Assembly: GCA_037903475.1 (NCBI GenBank)
Contig: JBAJFG010000611.1
Location: 186,001 to 250,000 of the forward strand
Direction of reading: 5' to 3'
DNA length: 64,000 bases
From: Ancylostoma caninum
Taxonomy: Eukaryota > Nematoda > Chromadorea > Rhabditida > Ancylostomatidae
The position numbers and the translations under genes are program-made. The notes beneath the pieces were generated by a model. That model saw nothing but the letters and a program-made list of their open reading frames with translations, made no database searches and was not told where the DNA came from. Below, in pieces: positions 25,092 through 37,019 of this stretch (the first letter of the stretch is position 1; every line of letters begins with the position of its first letter).

Positions 25092-26643
25092 TATTAATCA
25101 GATGCACCAATGTTTGGGTTTTTAATGGAATGAATAGCGCTCTGCTCTTCTCGAGTTATGAGTGCACTTCCAACAATCTATGGAAAGGGAAGAAAGCAAA
25201 AGAAAACGACTTCAAGTAGTTAGGATCACTACTGCAATTTTCTGAACATCTTTTGGCTCATCAGCACTCACTTGATAACGCCACGTTCCTCCTTTGTTTA
25301 TTGAAAATATGCAAACGTATACGTTTTCTTATGTTGTACCGACAGGGAATCATGGAGAAAAAAGATGTTTCAAGGAAGAGAGAGCAAGTACTCCAAAGTT
25401 CAATCTGACATTGAATGTTGTTAAACAAAACAAATAGCTGTTGCAATGATCATGTAACAGTTATGTTCAAAACTCTGGGATGAATATGGTGATTTTCACT
25501 GGATGGCAAACAGAAACATTCCCGAGATTACGGAGTGAAGAGTTGATGCGGAAGACCGGCCAAGGTCCCAAGACTCCATAGATTACTCAATAGCGCTTGT
25601 GTTACTGCAGAAGCCACATTTGGCTGTTTTTATGATATCATTTATCACGCGAAAAAATCATCAGGATAGGAGATCGGCCGATAAATCACCTAAAAGCACC
25701 AATACATTTTACGAATGTTTTAAATTCTGAAAAAAATAATGAGCTCTTAGAAATTACACATATTTTAAGAATTTTGTAGGTTGACGAAGTAAAGACATGC
25801 TTAATTACTCACATATGTCATCTGCCGCCTCCGGTAAATCTAGAAGCTTTGCTTCGAGAGCATCTGTGCGCTCAAGGAAGTTGTTGCTGCCGTTGTTATT
25901 GTTCAAACAACTCAAAGTTCATAAGGCTGACAAAATTTGCTGCCCCAATAGGTTATCCAACCCTCTCAGTGAATTTTAGAGATAAATTCGAACGGGAACG
26001 ACTAAATTTGGATTGAATGTTATGCAATGCTTACAACCTGCGACTAATCTAGGAACGTTCCGCCTATGAATCTACAGAAAACGTTCACTAGAAAGATTTT
26101 CGTGCAAGAGAATACTCCGTTCCACAAGAGATCTCATTGGGTTACTGCATAATTTCCGCATTTATTGCTAGGCATGTAATTTGATCACAAACATAGCTGC
26201 TTCTTCCATTTTCTTCATCAAAAGGGTTAGTATTTATGTAGATAAGTTTTTTCTCCATACTTACTAGAACTCGTTTTCAGCGTCGATCCTTATTTCACTA
26301 ATCTGCATTTCCTTACTATGCCCATATTTGTCATGTTATGCTCTACCATTATCAAATGATATGGAAGGCCATCTCCCTATCCTAACCAGCTTTTCAGCAA
26401 AGAAATGTCATCCCAAATTTGGTAATGAGAACTTGAAGGAAACGACGGGAAGAGGTCGGAAATTAGGTGAAGAGGCTAGGCAATCAAGTCCTTGAACCCA
26501 GAACAGTTGTGGAAACTGGTTGTTCCTGAAGCATGAGCACTATTATCAGAAAGCGTCAAATGAGCTTCAGGGGAATTTTCCTCTATAAAACTCCGGACAA
26601 TTGGACGGGAGTTCAATGAAAACAAATGTAGTCGGGTTGATCA
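25092..26643. other. No feature seen
   Basis: AT-rich sequence with only short frames. No recognisable repeat or RNA gene. Confidence 0.4.
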
Positions 26644-27074
26644 GTGGTACGCTACCGTCCGCGGAATCTCAAAAATTTCCGAGAATTCGGGGGAAATCGC
26701 AGGCTTCCCGGGATTTTCTCATAACTTGATTAAAAATTGTTTTTCTTGAAAACAAGACATGCCAAACAATTCTATGGGCCATGCTGTACCTACCTGCACT
26801 AACTGTTTAATTAATTCACAAATGGTCTCCTCGTTACTTTGCAGTCTGCGTGACCTCATTTTTTCCGCGTATTTCCCTTATGGTAGTCTATCATATGATC
26901 AATTAGTAATTAATTTCCCACTCAAAACACAGCATGGCCCGTAGAATTGTTTGGCATGTCTTGTTTTCGAGAAAAACAATTTCTGATCAAGTTATGAGAA
27001 AATTCCGAAAAGTCTGCGATTTCCCACGAATTCTTGGAAATTTTTGAAATTCCGCGGCCGCTAGTGTAAACATC
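26644..27074. mobile_element. Foldback MITE (about 130-bp arms)
   Basis: The left arm 26658-26787 and right arm 26929-27062 are about 85-90% reverse complementary by eye. They share AAGACATGCCAAACAATTCT and TTTTCTCATAACTTGAT. The 140-bp loop is AT-rich. The arms probably extend to about 26644 and 27074, where TGGTACGCTACC faces a diverged inverse. There is no coding capacity, and the minus and plus frames over it are mirror images of the arm. No target duplication could be fixed. Confidence 0.75.
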
Positions 27075-28097
27075 ATGAAGCTGCACAGATGTTCCTATTC
27101 CTTCAAACAAGATATTTTTGCAAGAAAAACATGATTTATGGGTATTACCAGCTCAATGGAGACAGATCTTACTGTTTCCGTTTGGAAAGCTCATCTACTA
27201 GGCGGGTTGGAAAGATACGCCGATCTTAATGGAGTAGGACCATAATTTAAAACAAAACCTCGGGGCAAAGACCGCACAAATCTTCTCCACCGCATCAAAA
27301 GCCATCCTTTCATGCTCATTTTCCATTTCTAGGCCAAGAAAGCGTGAGACCGTTAAAAACTACCAACCTAGGTAGTGGAAAAGTGGGAATTTCTGTGAAT
27401 TTCAGCAGCAAACACGGGGCACTTGTGTGCGACATCCATTTCTCCAAGAAAAACGACTCGAGTGATGCCTCCCTCGAGCACCGAATCTCAGCTAGAGCTA
27501 GCTTTCATCTTCAACGAAAACAATCAGCGAATGAGATGAATGGAAAGATATGACTACTATTATGCACATAACTGGCATTGCTGGGAATAGCTCTAGGCTA
27601 ATTAGGAGCAGCTATTGCGATTATCTGCAAACACGTCGTTAGCTAGACTGGGAGAGTGACTAGGACATGCGAACTATTCTCAGAGCATAGGGGCCTTTTC
27701 CAAGTATTGCTCTCATTACATCTGCCTATTATGGATCAGACTGTCCCGCGGTTCTATACTAATTCGTCACATTATAAAGAAGGTGCACACGGTTTTAAAA
27801 TTAAACTATAAATTGAAATTTGAGCATGTTATCACACTCGATTTCTCATCTCGTTCAAAGCTTGGTCTTCACCACCACTTGGAAAACATCTGTTACCAAA
27901 TCGCAACGTTCTGTTCAAAATGCTCTGTATGTATTGCTTTTCAAAAACTATATTATTCATGCTTGATATTTTAAGTTTAATTATATCTATATGTTCTCAC
28001 GAAATATTCCTCAAAGCATGTTAGTCAAGCAATTATAATTAATAGTGAAAATAACAGACAGCAAAACATATATTTGACCATCAAAAACGCAGCTATC
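27075..28097. other. No feature seen
   Basis: No gene or repeat recognised. A plus frame at 27344-27553 is short and not domain-like. Confidence 0.4.
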
Positions 28098-29624
28098 TCA
28101 TCAGGGTCAAGCGCACGATGGTAATTTACCAAGGGGGGGGGGGGTTCGCCTCGGGGCAGGAAGGCAGGGGTTGCCTGAAGGGGCAGTATGATAACAGCAA
28201 GGTAGAGAAGTTCGTTTTTCATCAGTGAGCTCCAAGTTCGACTCCTCGCGAGGGTGGTAGTGTTGCAAACACTTCAACGTGCTCGTTTTCTTTTAGTGCC
28301 GTGAATAACATGTGTAAAATCGTCGGCGAACACTTTCTACTTAAGCTTGGACGTTTTATTTGGCTGTAAATCGACTCCTAGAGTCCAATGAATATATAGC
28401 TTAAAATGCAATTCCATGGATGGTGTCCTAAGATTCTGCACATCAAATGGTGCTCCGAAGCGGCGGTTTTCCAGGATCAAACGCTACGATGATGCAAAAT
28501 CTCACGGCTTCCCGTTCATTGGAAAATTTTTTTCTAGCAATAGACCACATAGGACATAGCCGCAAAATTTGTTAAATTTGAGGTATGTTGACACTCAATG
28601 ACTGACAAAATCAGGAGGTCCTGTAAAAAGCGACCCTACGCTCAAGAAAGAGCAAATTTCCTTTATCGTAAAGCGTTAAAGCTTTCCGCTCATCCAAAGT
28701 AGCCATAAAGTTATTGGCCTCAGATTAACTTCACATTCTTAAACTTGCTAAAAATCATGTTTTCCTTCCATGGCTTTTTTCAGCGTTCCTTCAAAAGTTG
28801 ACAAAACCTTGAAAATGGGTCTGAAAGAAGAAGTCAATACCTATGCTCAAGTGAAATTTCAGCTCTCAAAGTTACCTGGGAGGAGTTATATTCCGTTGGT
28901 AAATCGATGGTACACCGTTGGTAAAAATGTCAATTTTCCAAGCTTCTCACCAACGAATTTCCACCCAAATTTAACCCTAATAAACAAAATTTCTTGAAAT
29001 AGGAAGAGGTGCCTCAGAAGGCGCAAATCTTTCTGATAGCAGAACGACTTGAGACATTTTCCCAGATCACACCTTTTTAAAATTCGTGACAAACAACAAT
29101 ACATCTGCACGTATACGATTTTAATTCAGAGTGGAACTACACCACTCACGCGCTACTTTCACAGCTCAGAAAAGGTCTTGACAATTTGTTTTTGTCCATA
29201 CCCACATACGTATATGTGATGGCCAACTGCTCCACATGTATTTTTCCACTTTACAAAAAATAGTCTCCGGCTGGGATCGAAACCTAGACCTGCTTGAACA
29301 TGAATACGACTTCTGCGTCACTCCAGTTGCTTAGTGTGTAGATGTGCGACATAGACATGCGAGACAATTGACTGGCCGTTTCATTGATAAAACTTGAAGT
29401 TCAAAAGTAAAAATTGAAAATTGAAAGGTGAAAAATCAATCTTAAAAATTAATTTAATTCAAAGATTATCTTCCGGACATTTTGAAAGTTGTTGATTTAC
29501 AATAACTGAAAGCGTAAAAAAATCAAATGTTCTGGGGGTGGTCGCATTTCTTCCGTCAGCAAGGGGGAGGGGGTTCGCTTCAGAGTCGAATTTTTACCAA
29601 TACTACGCTTGACCCTACATCTCA
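28098..29624. mobile_element. Possible DNA element with short inverted ends
   Basis: AGGGTCAAGCGCACGATGG begins at 28099, and its diverged inverse (read inward AGGGTCAAGCGTAGTATTGG) ends at about 29624. In both, a G-rich run followed by TTCGC lies inside the end. The flanks ATCTCAT (left) and ATCTCATT (right, two bases away) could be a target duplication, which would fit a hAT-type 7-8 bp duplication. Inside, a TTTTTTCAG acceptor at 28783 precedes a lysine-rich open frame that I cannot name. No transposase was recognised, so the ends could also be two independent inverted copies of a small repeat. Confidence 0.35.
29262..29340 (-). repeat. tRNA-like/SINE-like segment (weak)
   Basis: On the minus strand, TAAGCAACTGGAGTGACGC resembles a tRNA A box and GGTTTCGATCCCAG resembles a B box, about 45 bases apart. 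The implied T stem has a mismatch and no acceptor stem closes, so it is not a functional tRNA. A tRNA-derived SINE fragment is possible. Confidence 0.25.
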
Positions 29625-29758
29625 TTATTAGAGGACAGGATGTATGTTTGGCCATTTCTGAAATACTGTGACTTTTAATCCCACCAAGCAGAAGCTGACT
29701 GCAAAACCAGGGCGAGTTCGGTAGAGTTTTACGAGGAAAAGTATGACTAGAACTATAC

Positions 29759-29922
29759 ATACAGGAAACTCGAAACGTACGCAGACAAGGGTCAGTACAG
29801 CGGCATGGCTCTCATGGGCAGAGACGCAGGCGCTCGGCATGTAGAGCGCCCATGTCTCTGCCCAAGAGAGGCGCGCTGCGGTCCCTACTCTTGTCTGTGT
29901 ACGTTTGGAGTTCTCTATATGT
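29759..29922. repeat. Small palindromic element (about 78-bp arms)
   Basis: 29761-29838 and 29843-29920 are imperfect reverse complements closing on a tiny loop. Shared words are ACGTACGCAGACAAGG (diverged inverse on the right) and GGGCAGAGAC. A 23-bp piece like its right arm (GGTCCCTACTC then TGCGTACG) recurs at 61768-61790, so the family may have other copies. It sits just 3' of the RTE-like fragment on the minus strand. Confidence 0.75.
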
Positions 29923-30129
29923 TTTATGAACGACAACATTCTTTCATATATTAAATAGCCCGTCATCACTTGTTGTTCGGGCCTCAGCATGGCTTCTTTC
30001 AGATTCGTTCTCTTGCCATCGTAATCAAGGAGCGTCGTCGGCGACGTTGACAAGAGTTCTGGTTCGTTTCCAGCTGAGCTTTCAGCTGGCTTATCCCTAT
30101 AGTGAACACGTGGACCCGCCTCGTTGGTG

Positions 30130-30930
30130 ATCTCCCTCAAGGGATTCATTCCATAGTTCTTTTTGTCCATTTATAGTCCTTTCTCATCAAATGACCGGCC
30201 CATCTGTGCTTAGCCTTCGATATGTACTCTTCCGGGTCACGAAGACGATAGATTTTTCATAATTCGGACTTGCGAAATCCTGCATGATATTGGGTAGGTC
30301 AGCTGTACCTCAGAAGACAACGCTCAAGGGCCCTGTGTACAATCCGCAGCGTTTTTGACGCCGACGTAGTGTCCGCCCAGGTCTCCGCAGCGTACAAGAG
30401 TGTTGGAGTAATTTCTGACTCGAAAAAAAAAATGAGCGCGCATGCAGGATCCATTAGTTGATCTGTGGCTTCCGTGAGAGGCCCAAACGTGGCCCACGCT
30501 GCCCTCCTTCTTCCTAACAGCATTTCTATGGGGTTGTTCTCCATATACATTGAGCGTCCAAGGTATATAGAGGACGATGTTCCGTTACTTGAGATCCTTC
30601 CACTTCCATTTGTTCATCTTCGCAGTACACATTCTTCATAACCTCGTTCTTTGTCCCATTTATTCACGGCCCTATCCTTCCCCTACTTCATGTAGCTGAT
30701 AGAGCATCAGTTCCGTTTGATCGTAATTTTTCGAGGAGAGGGCGATGTCGTCCGCAAAACGAAGATTTGAGAGGAAGTAAATGCGGAAGGAGTTTTGTAC
30801 TATGGAATCTTCCATCATCTGAGGCAGCGCAACGCAGTTCATCGCCCCAAAAGCTGAGAGCAATCGAACGCTATCCTTTTCGAGTACTACACAGAATTTA
30901 GTGTAAAAAAAAACACTCATTTCACGTAAA
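30130..30930 (-). pseudogene. RTE-like non-LTR retrotransposon reverse transcriptase, fragment
   Basis: Minus-strand pieces in different frames give, in order, LSNLRFADDIALSS with the catalytic FADD at 30747-30758, then a VYCEDEQMEVEGSQVT piece, IYLGRSMYMENNP, RRRAAWATFGPLTEATDQL, YAAETWADT, RALERCLL, RLRDPEEYISKAKHRWAGH and KWTKRTME. This is the order of the palm end, thumb and C-terminal region of RTE-like reverse transcriptases. At least one frame change (about 30580), further frame changes and stops near 30250-30290 inactivate it. The endonuclease and the N-terminal RT are absent. The motif set resembles copies I know from hookworm genomes, which supports the organism call. Confidence 0.8.
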
Positions 30931-33820
30931 TTTCAATACATTTAATCGCATGATAGGTTGATTCTTTGATGGGTGACATGCTGCTGTGGTGATGTTTGAT
31001 CTGGTTGTTCACTTCATACGAGCTTGCTTGTGTAGTAAATATATAAGTACGAAAGTATTATAGTAGCAATAATCGAATAACAAAAGCAATAAAAAAGTAG
31101 AAAGAGATAGAAATAGAAACTACGAATATAGAAACAGAAACTAAGAACTACGTAGGTACGCAGGAGCATTTAAACAATTAGTGGATTTCGTACCCTCACT
31201 TTTCCTTCTGCATCACTGATGTTTATAAAAAAGGAATAAACAATTATTTTGAATGATGAACGTGAGGACAGCTCATGGTCATCATTCATATGAGCTGAAG
31301 CCATTACGCTGTTCAGATTTATTTCATGGTATCATGCCCCATGGATAATTTCCGTTTGGAGCTCAAAGAAAGTATTGGCCTCAAATAAAATTCTTCAACA
31401 TTTCTTGTTCATTTCATGCAGTTTTCTAGAATGATTTGATTTCTTTTTACTCATGAAACGATTAAGCTGGCATTAATTTTAGAGCTTGGTGCAATAAAAC
31501 CCGACAAAAAGCAATCAGATCATGAGCCGAAAGTATTGTTGGTGTGATTTTAGGACTTTCCTTTCTTAATGACGAGTACTGGGAGGAGCCTAAAGTTCCG
31601 TGCTCATCAGTCACATACGGAACAGCACAAAGTGAGAGTTGCTCCTCTTCTTTTTTCGTTTTCTTTCTCAAACCTAATATTCAACATGGCTTCGGCTCAT
31701 CGATGGGTTGAGAAGAGTGGCTCCATGTAATCGAGGTCCGAGAATTTTGAAAAAAAAAAACCAAGAATTTCGCAAAATCCAGGGGGATATTTTTGAGATG
31801 TGCATGATATACTTGCAAACACTGAGCAGATTTTGTGTTAACAGCTGTACGTAGGTACTTCTTTTCACCGCTTAGACCTCAGGAAGAGTAAATGCTCATG
31901 GAAAAATCGTAGTTGTTCGACAGGAAGAATTCGCGTCTCGATAATTCTGCGCGTTTGTTGCGAACTAGGGGAAACTTTGAAAATTTTACGTCTTTGAAAT
32001 ACCACTCACTCATGAATAAGCAGTACAAATACAGCGCAAGCCATATGATATTGTTGCCTTACAGTAACTTATAGTCATTCCATTCCACCCGAAAGCTTTA
32101 CAAATCAGAAATTTTGGTTTAAAGGCCCTAGTACATCAGTGAGAGTGCGCGTTTTCCAACAGCACCAAACAATGAGCTATCTTTGTGCCCTCATCCCTAA
32201 ATATGTAGAAAGTAGAAGTTTACGACTCCATATTCTCTGCAGGTAAGAAATGTAACATACTAACCTGAGGATATTCCATAAGTCAAAATGGATTTCATTT
32301 ACCTAGTTTCAAGATTCAGGAGAGAAGAATATGCATGATTCATGTGAGATTGCCCTAAACCCACTACTCCATGATTGATGAACATCAAGGAGAGAATATT
32401 TATAAATTTTGGCGGTCCCAAAATAAATTGTAGGTGCACAGCTGTGCAGGATCTCGAGCAGAATCCATCATTTTCAAGGATATCTCGCAACCTATGAAAT
32501 AGAGGTGGAAGCATCACTAGCGGGAACACGCACGAATCCAGGCACATGTGTCGACTCTTGCACACAAGTTAATGGGTCGTCTTCGGATAACGAAAATCGA
32601 AGAGTTTTCTCAGGAACCAGTAACCAAGGAATAGGCGATGTACATAGAATGGAGAATGCTCTCAAATGCTGAACATATATTTGACATGGCACAGTTTCAG
32701 AAATAAATTTCGCCAAATGACATCGTGAATTTCTAAACAGGGAGAGTGGGAACACGAGTTCAGGTTGAATTCGAAATAAAAAATTCTCGTACACTCTCAA
32801 CAATAGCAAGGTAGGAAAATAAGAGGCAAAATGTTCCAAGAAAAATTGGTATTTTCTCCAGAGGAAATCACTCATTGCAGGATTTGCAATGACTTGATAG
32901 CGTACCAACAAATGCGTATTGCCGACCGCATCCTGGGCCTTTTTCCATCTTGACGGATGAAAATTATTGAAACCGAGACATCTATCCATGGAAACTACCA
33001 TAGAAATTTGAACGAGAACAGCTTGGTTAATGCGTATTCCATACGTATGGAATTCTTTCGGGGAAAACTATGCAAATAATCTTTTCTGGAGAACTTCGTT
33101 TACATTCATTTCTAATTGTCACACCAGAGAACAAAAACCTTACACATGCTCGACGACAGAAGCAGATAGAGTAATCATCGCGGCAAAATAGCCAAAACAG
33201 GATAAAAACAAGAAAGAAATCCATGGAGCATGTCGTCTTTGCGGGATCAGCGTTCTAAATGTAGCGCGAAATTTTGCCCAGCTGCTCCCGGCCTTATCGT
33301 AATTGAAACTGCATAAAACCTTCACGATGAAAAGAATGATTTAATTGAATTAGCAAATAGCATAGAGAGTATGCTCTATAGCTTCGCATAATTTTTTGAG
33401 GAAATGAAAACAATCGCAAGAGTTGATCTCTCTGTGCTGTTTAAATGGGAAGGAAATTCATGAATTACTTTGTAGAATCCACGTACTGAATGTGTGTAAA
33501 TACAACCCATTCAGTTCTCCTGGAAATAACCTTTCTCGTTCATTTCTTGCCACAGCGACAAAAGCGATGTATGCTAAGCATACAGTAAAAGAAACAAGCT
33601 AGTTCCCTGCGAGACCCCTATAGAAGATTTTTAGAAGTCCAGAATTTCACGGAAAACAGTTACAAAATCAATAGATAGATTTAAAACAACACACATTGAA
33701 ATTTCTAGATACGATCATTCGATTAGATACCAAACATTGAATTAGAAGTTGTTTCACGAGAGAAATCAATTGTAAAATACAACAATCCAATAGTATTAAT
33801 TTATGAGAAAAGGTGAACAT
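30931..33820. other. Mostly unassigned DNA
   Basis: AT-rich, with no repeat recognised. The only long frame is 32492-33001 minus, listed separately. Confidence 0.35.
32492..33001 (-). CDS. Long open frame, unrecognised (possibly chance)
   Basis: This uninterrupted minus-strand frame has 169 codons and starts MVVSMDRCLGFNNFHPSRWK. It is one of the longest frames in the window not explained by a repeat. Its sequence is rich in Phe, Leu and Ser with several aromatic residues and no clear signal peptide or domain. No close acceptor, donor or poly(A) pattern decides its limits. At this base composition a frame this long can arise by chance in 64 kb, so I keep the confidence low. Confidence 0.22.
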   Translation of the reverse strand: MVVSMDRCLGFNNFHPSRWKKAQDAVGNTHLLVRYQVIANPAMSDFLWRKYQFFLEHFASYFPTLLLLRVYENFLFRIQPELVFPLSLFRNSRCHLAKFISETVPCQIYVQHLRAFSILCTSPIPWLLVPEKTLRFSLSEDDPLTCVQESTHVPGFVRVPASDASTSIS

Positions 33821-33860
33821 ACAGGGTGGGCCATAAATACGCTAACAAGGCGCGCTTTGC
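33821..33860. repeat. Isolated DNA-transposon terminus (ACAGGGTGGGCC type)
   Basis: ACAGGGTGGGCCATAAATAC follows T, as in Tc1/mariner termini. It is nearly identical over 17 bases to the start at 46190. No inverse partner was found downstream within the window. Confidence 0.4.
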
Positions 33861-36446
33861 TCTCAAATGAGCATGTTCTCCCCTGAAAACATGTTTGGTT
33901 GGGCAGTCCTCTCTGGACATTTCACCAGGACAGTATTCAGGAACTTAGGTTACGTCTGGTTCAGAACAGGGAAACAATAAATTTTAAGACCTAATGGTTT
34001 TGTCGAGCGGTCACTCAATTGCACAGGACTAACTCAAGTGTACTAGTAAGTTTTCACGGCACCTGAGAAATAAGCTTTCTCAAAACCCCTTAGGAGCTGA
34101 GAAATTCCAGTAAGGAACTTCAAAAATAGGAAATAAATTTTTGCGCGCCGAGGCTTGCGACTTCATTCGATGTCTAGAGCACTGATTCCTAGCAGATGGA
34201 GGATATTTCCAAATGTCTTCTTGTATTATGTTTACTGGGAGTTATTGAATATGAATCATGTGACATTCTCCTTTTGTTTGTCACCGTATTTTTGCCCCAT
34301 CATGTATTTATCACAAAAGCATTCAATAAAGGTTAAGAAATAGCAAGATGAATGTAGCCAATAATTACGTATGTTTAGGATACTTCTAAGAATTTTCATA
34401 TTCAATTCAGCCGAAATATGTGCATACATATGTGTGTATGCTACGCTAAGTCGTCCCCCAAAAGAAGCTAGCTCCGAATGTCACAGAACGTATGGTCCGC
34501 TTCAAAAACGACGATAGTTGAGTGTTTGTGCCTATGATCTAATTTCTCGTCTGCCCCTCCCCCCAATACACTACTAATTCTCGCGTTTTCCCCTGCTCTG
34601 ATATCTGCACAATTATGTTCCTCGGTGGAACACACTACATGATGAAGAACAGTTTCTACAAAATACTCTGCATCACAAACGGATTTTAGTGAAATTCTCA
34701 CGATATTCCGTTGAATTATTTCACCTCTATTTTTCTTTTACATTTCATGTCTTCAAATGACATTTCCAGCCATTTCAAAAATGATTGGAGCGCGGTACTT
34801 GAATGACACGTAACCCAATGCGGACGTATTCTAATGTGGGTTCAACGAGCGGTGAAGCTATCCAGCAGAAACTTCCTGGATTAAAAATCCAGCACTATTG
34901 ACGCCTATATATCTTCAAGGATGGATTACGTTTAAACTCTAGCGAATGCCTCCACATTAATATTTTCTTGTATTAGCACAATAAAGTTTTTATGTGAAGA
35001 CTGTCATCGCGTTCTATAAATGCGATTTCTCATGATCCCTTATAAAAGGTCATAGAAAGTAGTGCTAAATGACGCTTTTCATGGTTTGCTTTGCTCCTTA
35101 TCGATGTAAAAAAAACTGTTTCAGGTATTAAGTGTCGTTGTAGAATCAGTGTTTTACTTAACGCATAACTGCACTTCTTATTTTTGGATCCAAGCCTAAT
35201 CTTCATACATATTACACCTCAGCATATTTACGCTTTCTCGAACTCAGACTTGTCCCATAGCCACTACCCAAAATTTTCGGAATCGACGTCGTTCGTCAAC
35301 CTGTAGAACATGAAACATCAAATGAACACGAAAAACGATAGTCGGTTATAAAATAGAAAGTAGTGTAGTGAAAGTACAGAATATTCCAAGAATAGTTCGA
35401 CAAAATGCAAAGGCTCACGAGGAAAATGATAATTGAAGCAGCTTGAAAGGAGTGATGGAGTATGATATGGGCACGCACTGCTATTTTGGTGGTTATTCAC
35501 GTCGACTTTGTTGTGACACGACAAAATAAATACTTCCATAACAGCGAACACAAAGAAGCGAGTGAGGAATTTGAGATGCTCTTTAGGAGGCGAAGGAATA
35601 TGAAAGAAAATTTTCGAATGTAAGTACTAGAGAGCTTTCGTGAGGTATGATGCAATGCAAGGATGGAGCATGAAATTATCAATTTGGGAGCAGAAGTTTT
35701 GGAGTTCAATTGAAAACTCGACCACGGAGCATATCAAGTTGGCAGCATTTCATATTTTAACTGTAGTCTGCAAATATACACACGATCGCAAGCTGACGAA
35801 TGCTCTGATGAAAGGGTTCGGAGTTGGACTTGCTGAAACGTCCACAGATTGAACATGGTAGATGTGTTCAGGATGTGAATATCTATGTGTAAGAGCAACT
35901 CAAAGCAGAGAAGTGAAATTTCTGCATGCCCATAATTTCTAGACTCTGTTGCTATTCAATTGATTCCATGTTATTGAATTTGACAGGGAGAAATTATAAG
36001 CATTCGGTGGGTTGATGTGGAAAACGAATGAGTGGAACGAGGTGGAGCTGAAGGCCGACTTCGGCCGAAACTGAATACCAGTGGAGCGGGACTTTCTCGA
36101 GAGTAATATGAGCAACGGGGAGGCTTTGTGGAAGGATCCGATGTCTAAACCTGCAGAAAAAAGGTAATTATAAAGATAAAGAAGATATTGGTGGCTACGA
36201 CTGTGGTCATGCCAAATTTTTTTCGAAGGGGAAGAGAGCTGCTACCCAGCATTGTAGAAGTCCTGTAGCTTAAAATCACCACAAATAATCCTACAAAGGA
36301 AGTGGGCGAGCATAAGCTGCTAATGCAAAACGGGACTTATATGGTTAGTGAGCCCGTCCAACGTGATATCACATGCTATACGTGAAATCTGCTTAATGGT
36401 CTACAAAAGCGCTGAGTTCCAATAATGCAAGTCGAACACAGAGCAA
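33861..36446. other. No firm feature
   Basis: AT-rich. Short frames such as 34468-34701 minus and 35640-35852 plus have fair composition but no splice context or domain that I can defend. Confidence 0.35.
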
Positions 36447-36490
36447 GCGAGAGAGAGAGAGGGAGAGAGAGAGAGAGAAAGAGAGAGACT
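36447..36490. repeat. (GA)n microsatellite
   Basis: About 43 bp of GA units with a few substitutions. Confidence 0.95.
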
Positions 36491-36548
36491 CACCTCAGTG
36501 CAACGACTACCTGGTTCCACTAACTAGTGCTCCTTTCTCCGTACTGTC

Positions 36549-36612
36549 TAGTGCCGGACGCAGGATTTTCAAGCCAGGGTGGACGTGAAAAAAGTGGCAA
36601 CTCCGCCACTCT
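36549..36612. mobile_element. hAT-like terminus fragment
   Basis: TAGTGCCGGACGCAGGATTT resembles the terminus at 63914 read inward (CAGTGGCGGACGCAG). The next piece, AAGTGGCAACTCCGC, is the inverse of a segment next to the 60635 terminus (GCGGAGTTGCCACTT). It is therefore a fragment of the same short-element family, with no partner end found. Confidence 0.5.
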
Positions 36613-36639
36613 GTTGACTCAGATGGAGTAATAAAATTA

Positions 36640-36935
36640 CTGAGTACATTGAACTCCATGTCCTCTTGTTCATAAAACCTGGGCATTTTTCCATTAACGT
36701 ATATCGTGAATGTTTCTCTGCCACGCAGGTTGTTATAGGAACGCTTTTATTGGCCGACGTTCCGACAAGCCTTGCTTTCAAAGGCCTAAAAGTGAATCAA
36801 TTTTCTTGAATCAGCGTTCTAGCTTATTAACCGCCTCTTCCGACCTACACATTCAACTCATTCTGGCTAGACAAGGGTGAGCACCGACTTTTAAGAGAAA
36901 ACTGACCCAGCGTTCCACCAATATGCGGTCTGTTT
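36640..36935 (-). repeat. Pseudo-LTR of the Penelope-like element
   Basis: Located 3' of the coding remnant (which reads on minus). It resembles the inverted pair at 8548-9180 over AACCTGGGC, CAGGTTGTTATA, GGCCTAAAAG and CATTCAACTCAT. It is more diverged than those two arms are from each other. Confidence 0.6.
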
Positions 36936-37019
36936 TTCCGCACGCTGCTGCACTTGAATGTCACCAGAGGACGACTGAATGTTGCTCAGCGGTTGTGCAT
37001 GAGCTGATTGGTGACAATT

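Noticed and set aside
29262..29340. tRNA gene on the minus strand
   Set aside because: The A and B boxes are recognisable, but the T stem has a mismatch and no acceptor stem forms. Kept only as a weak SINE-like segment.
29628..30170. 180-codon minus-strand frame read as a gene
   Set aside because: Its first part is the degraded tail of the RTE-like copy and the rest crosses the 164-bp palindrome. It is a fusion of repeats.
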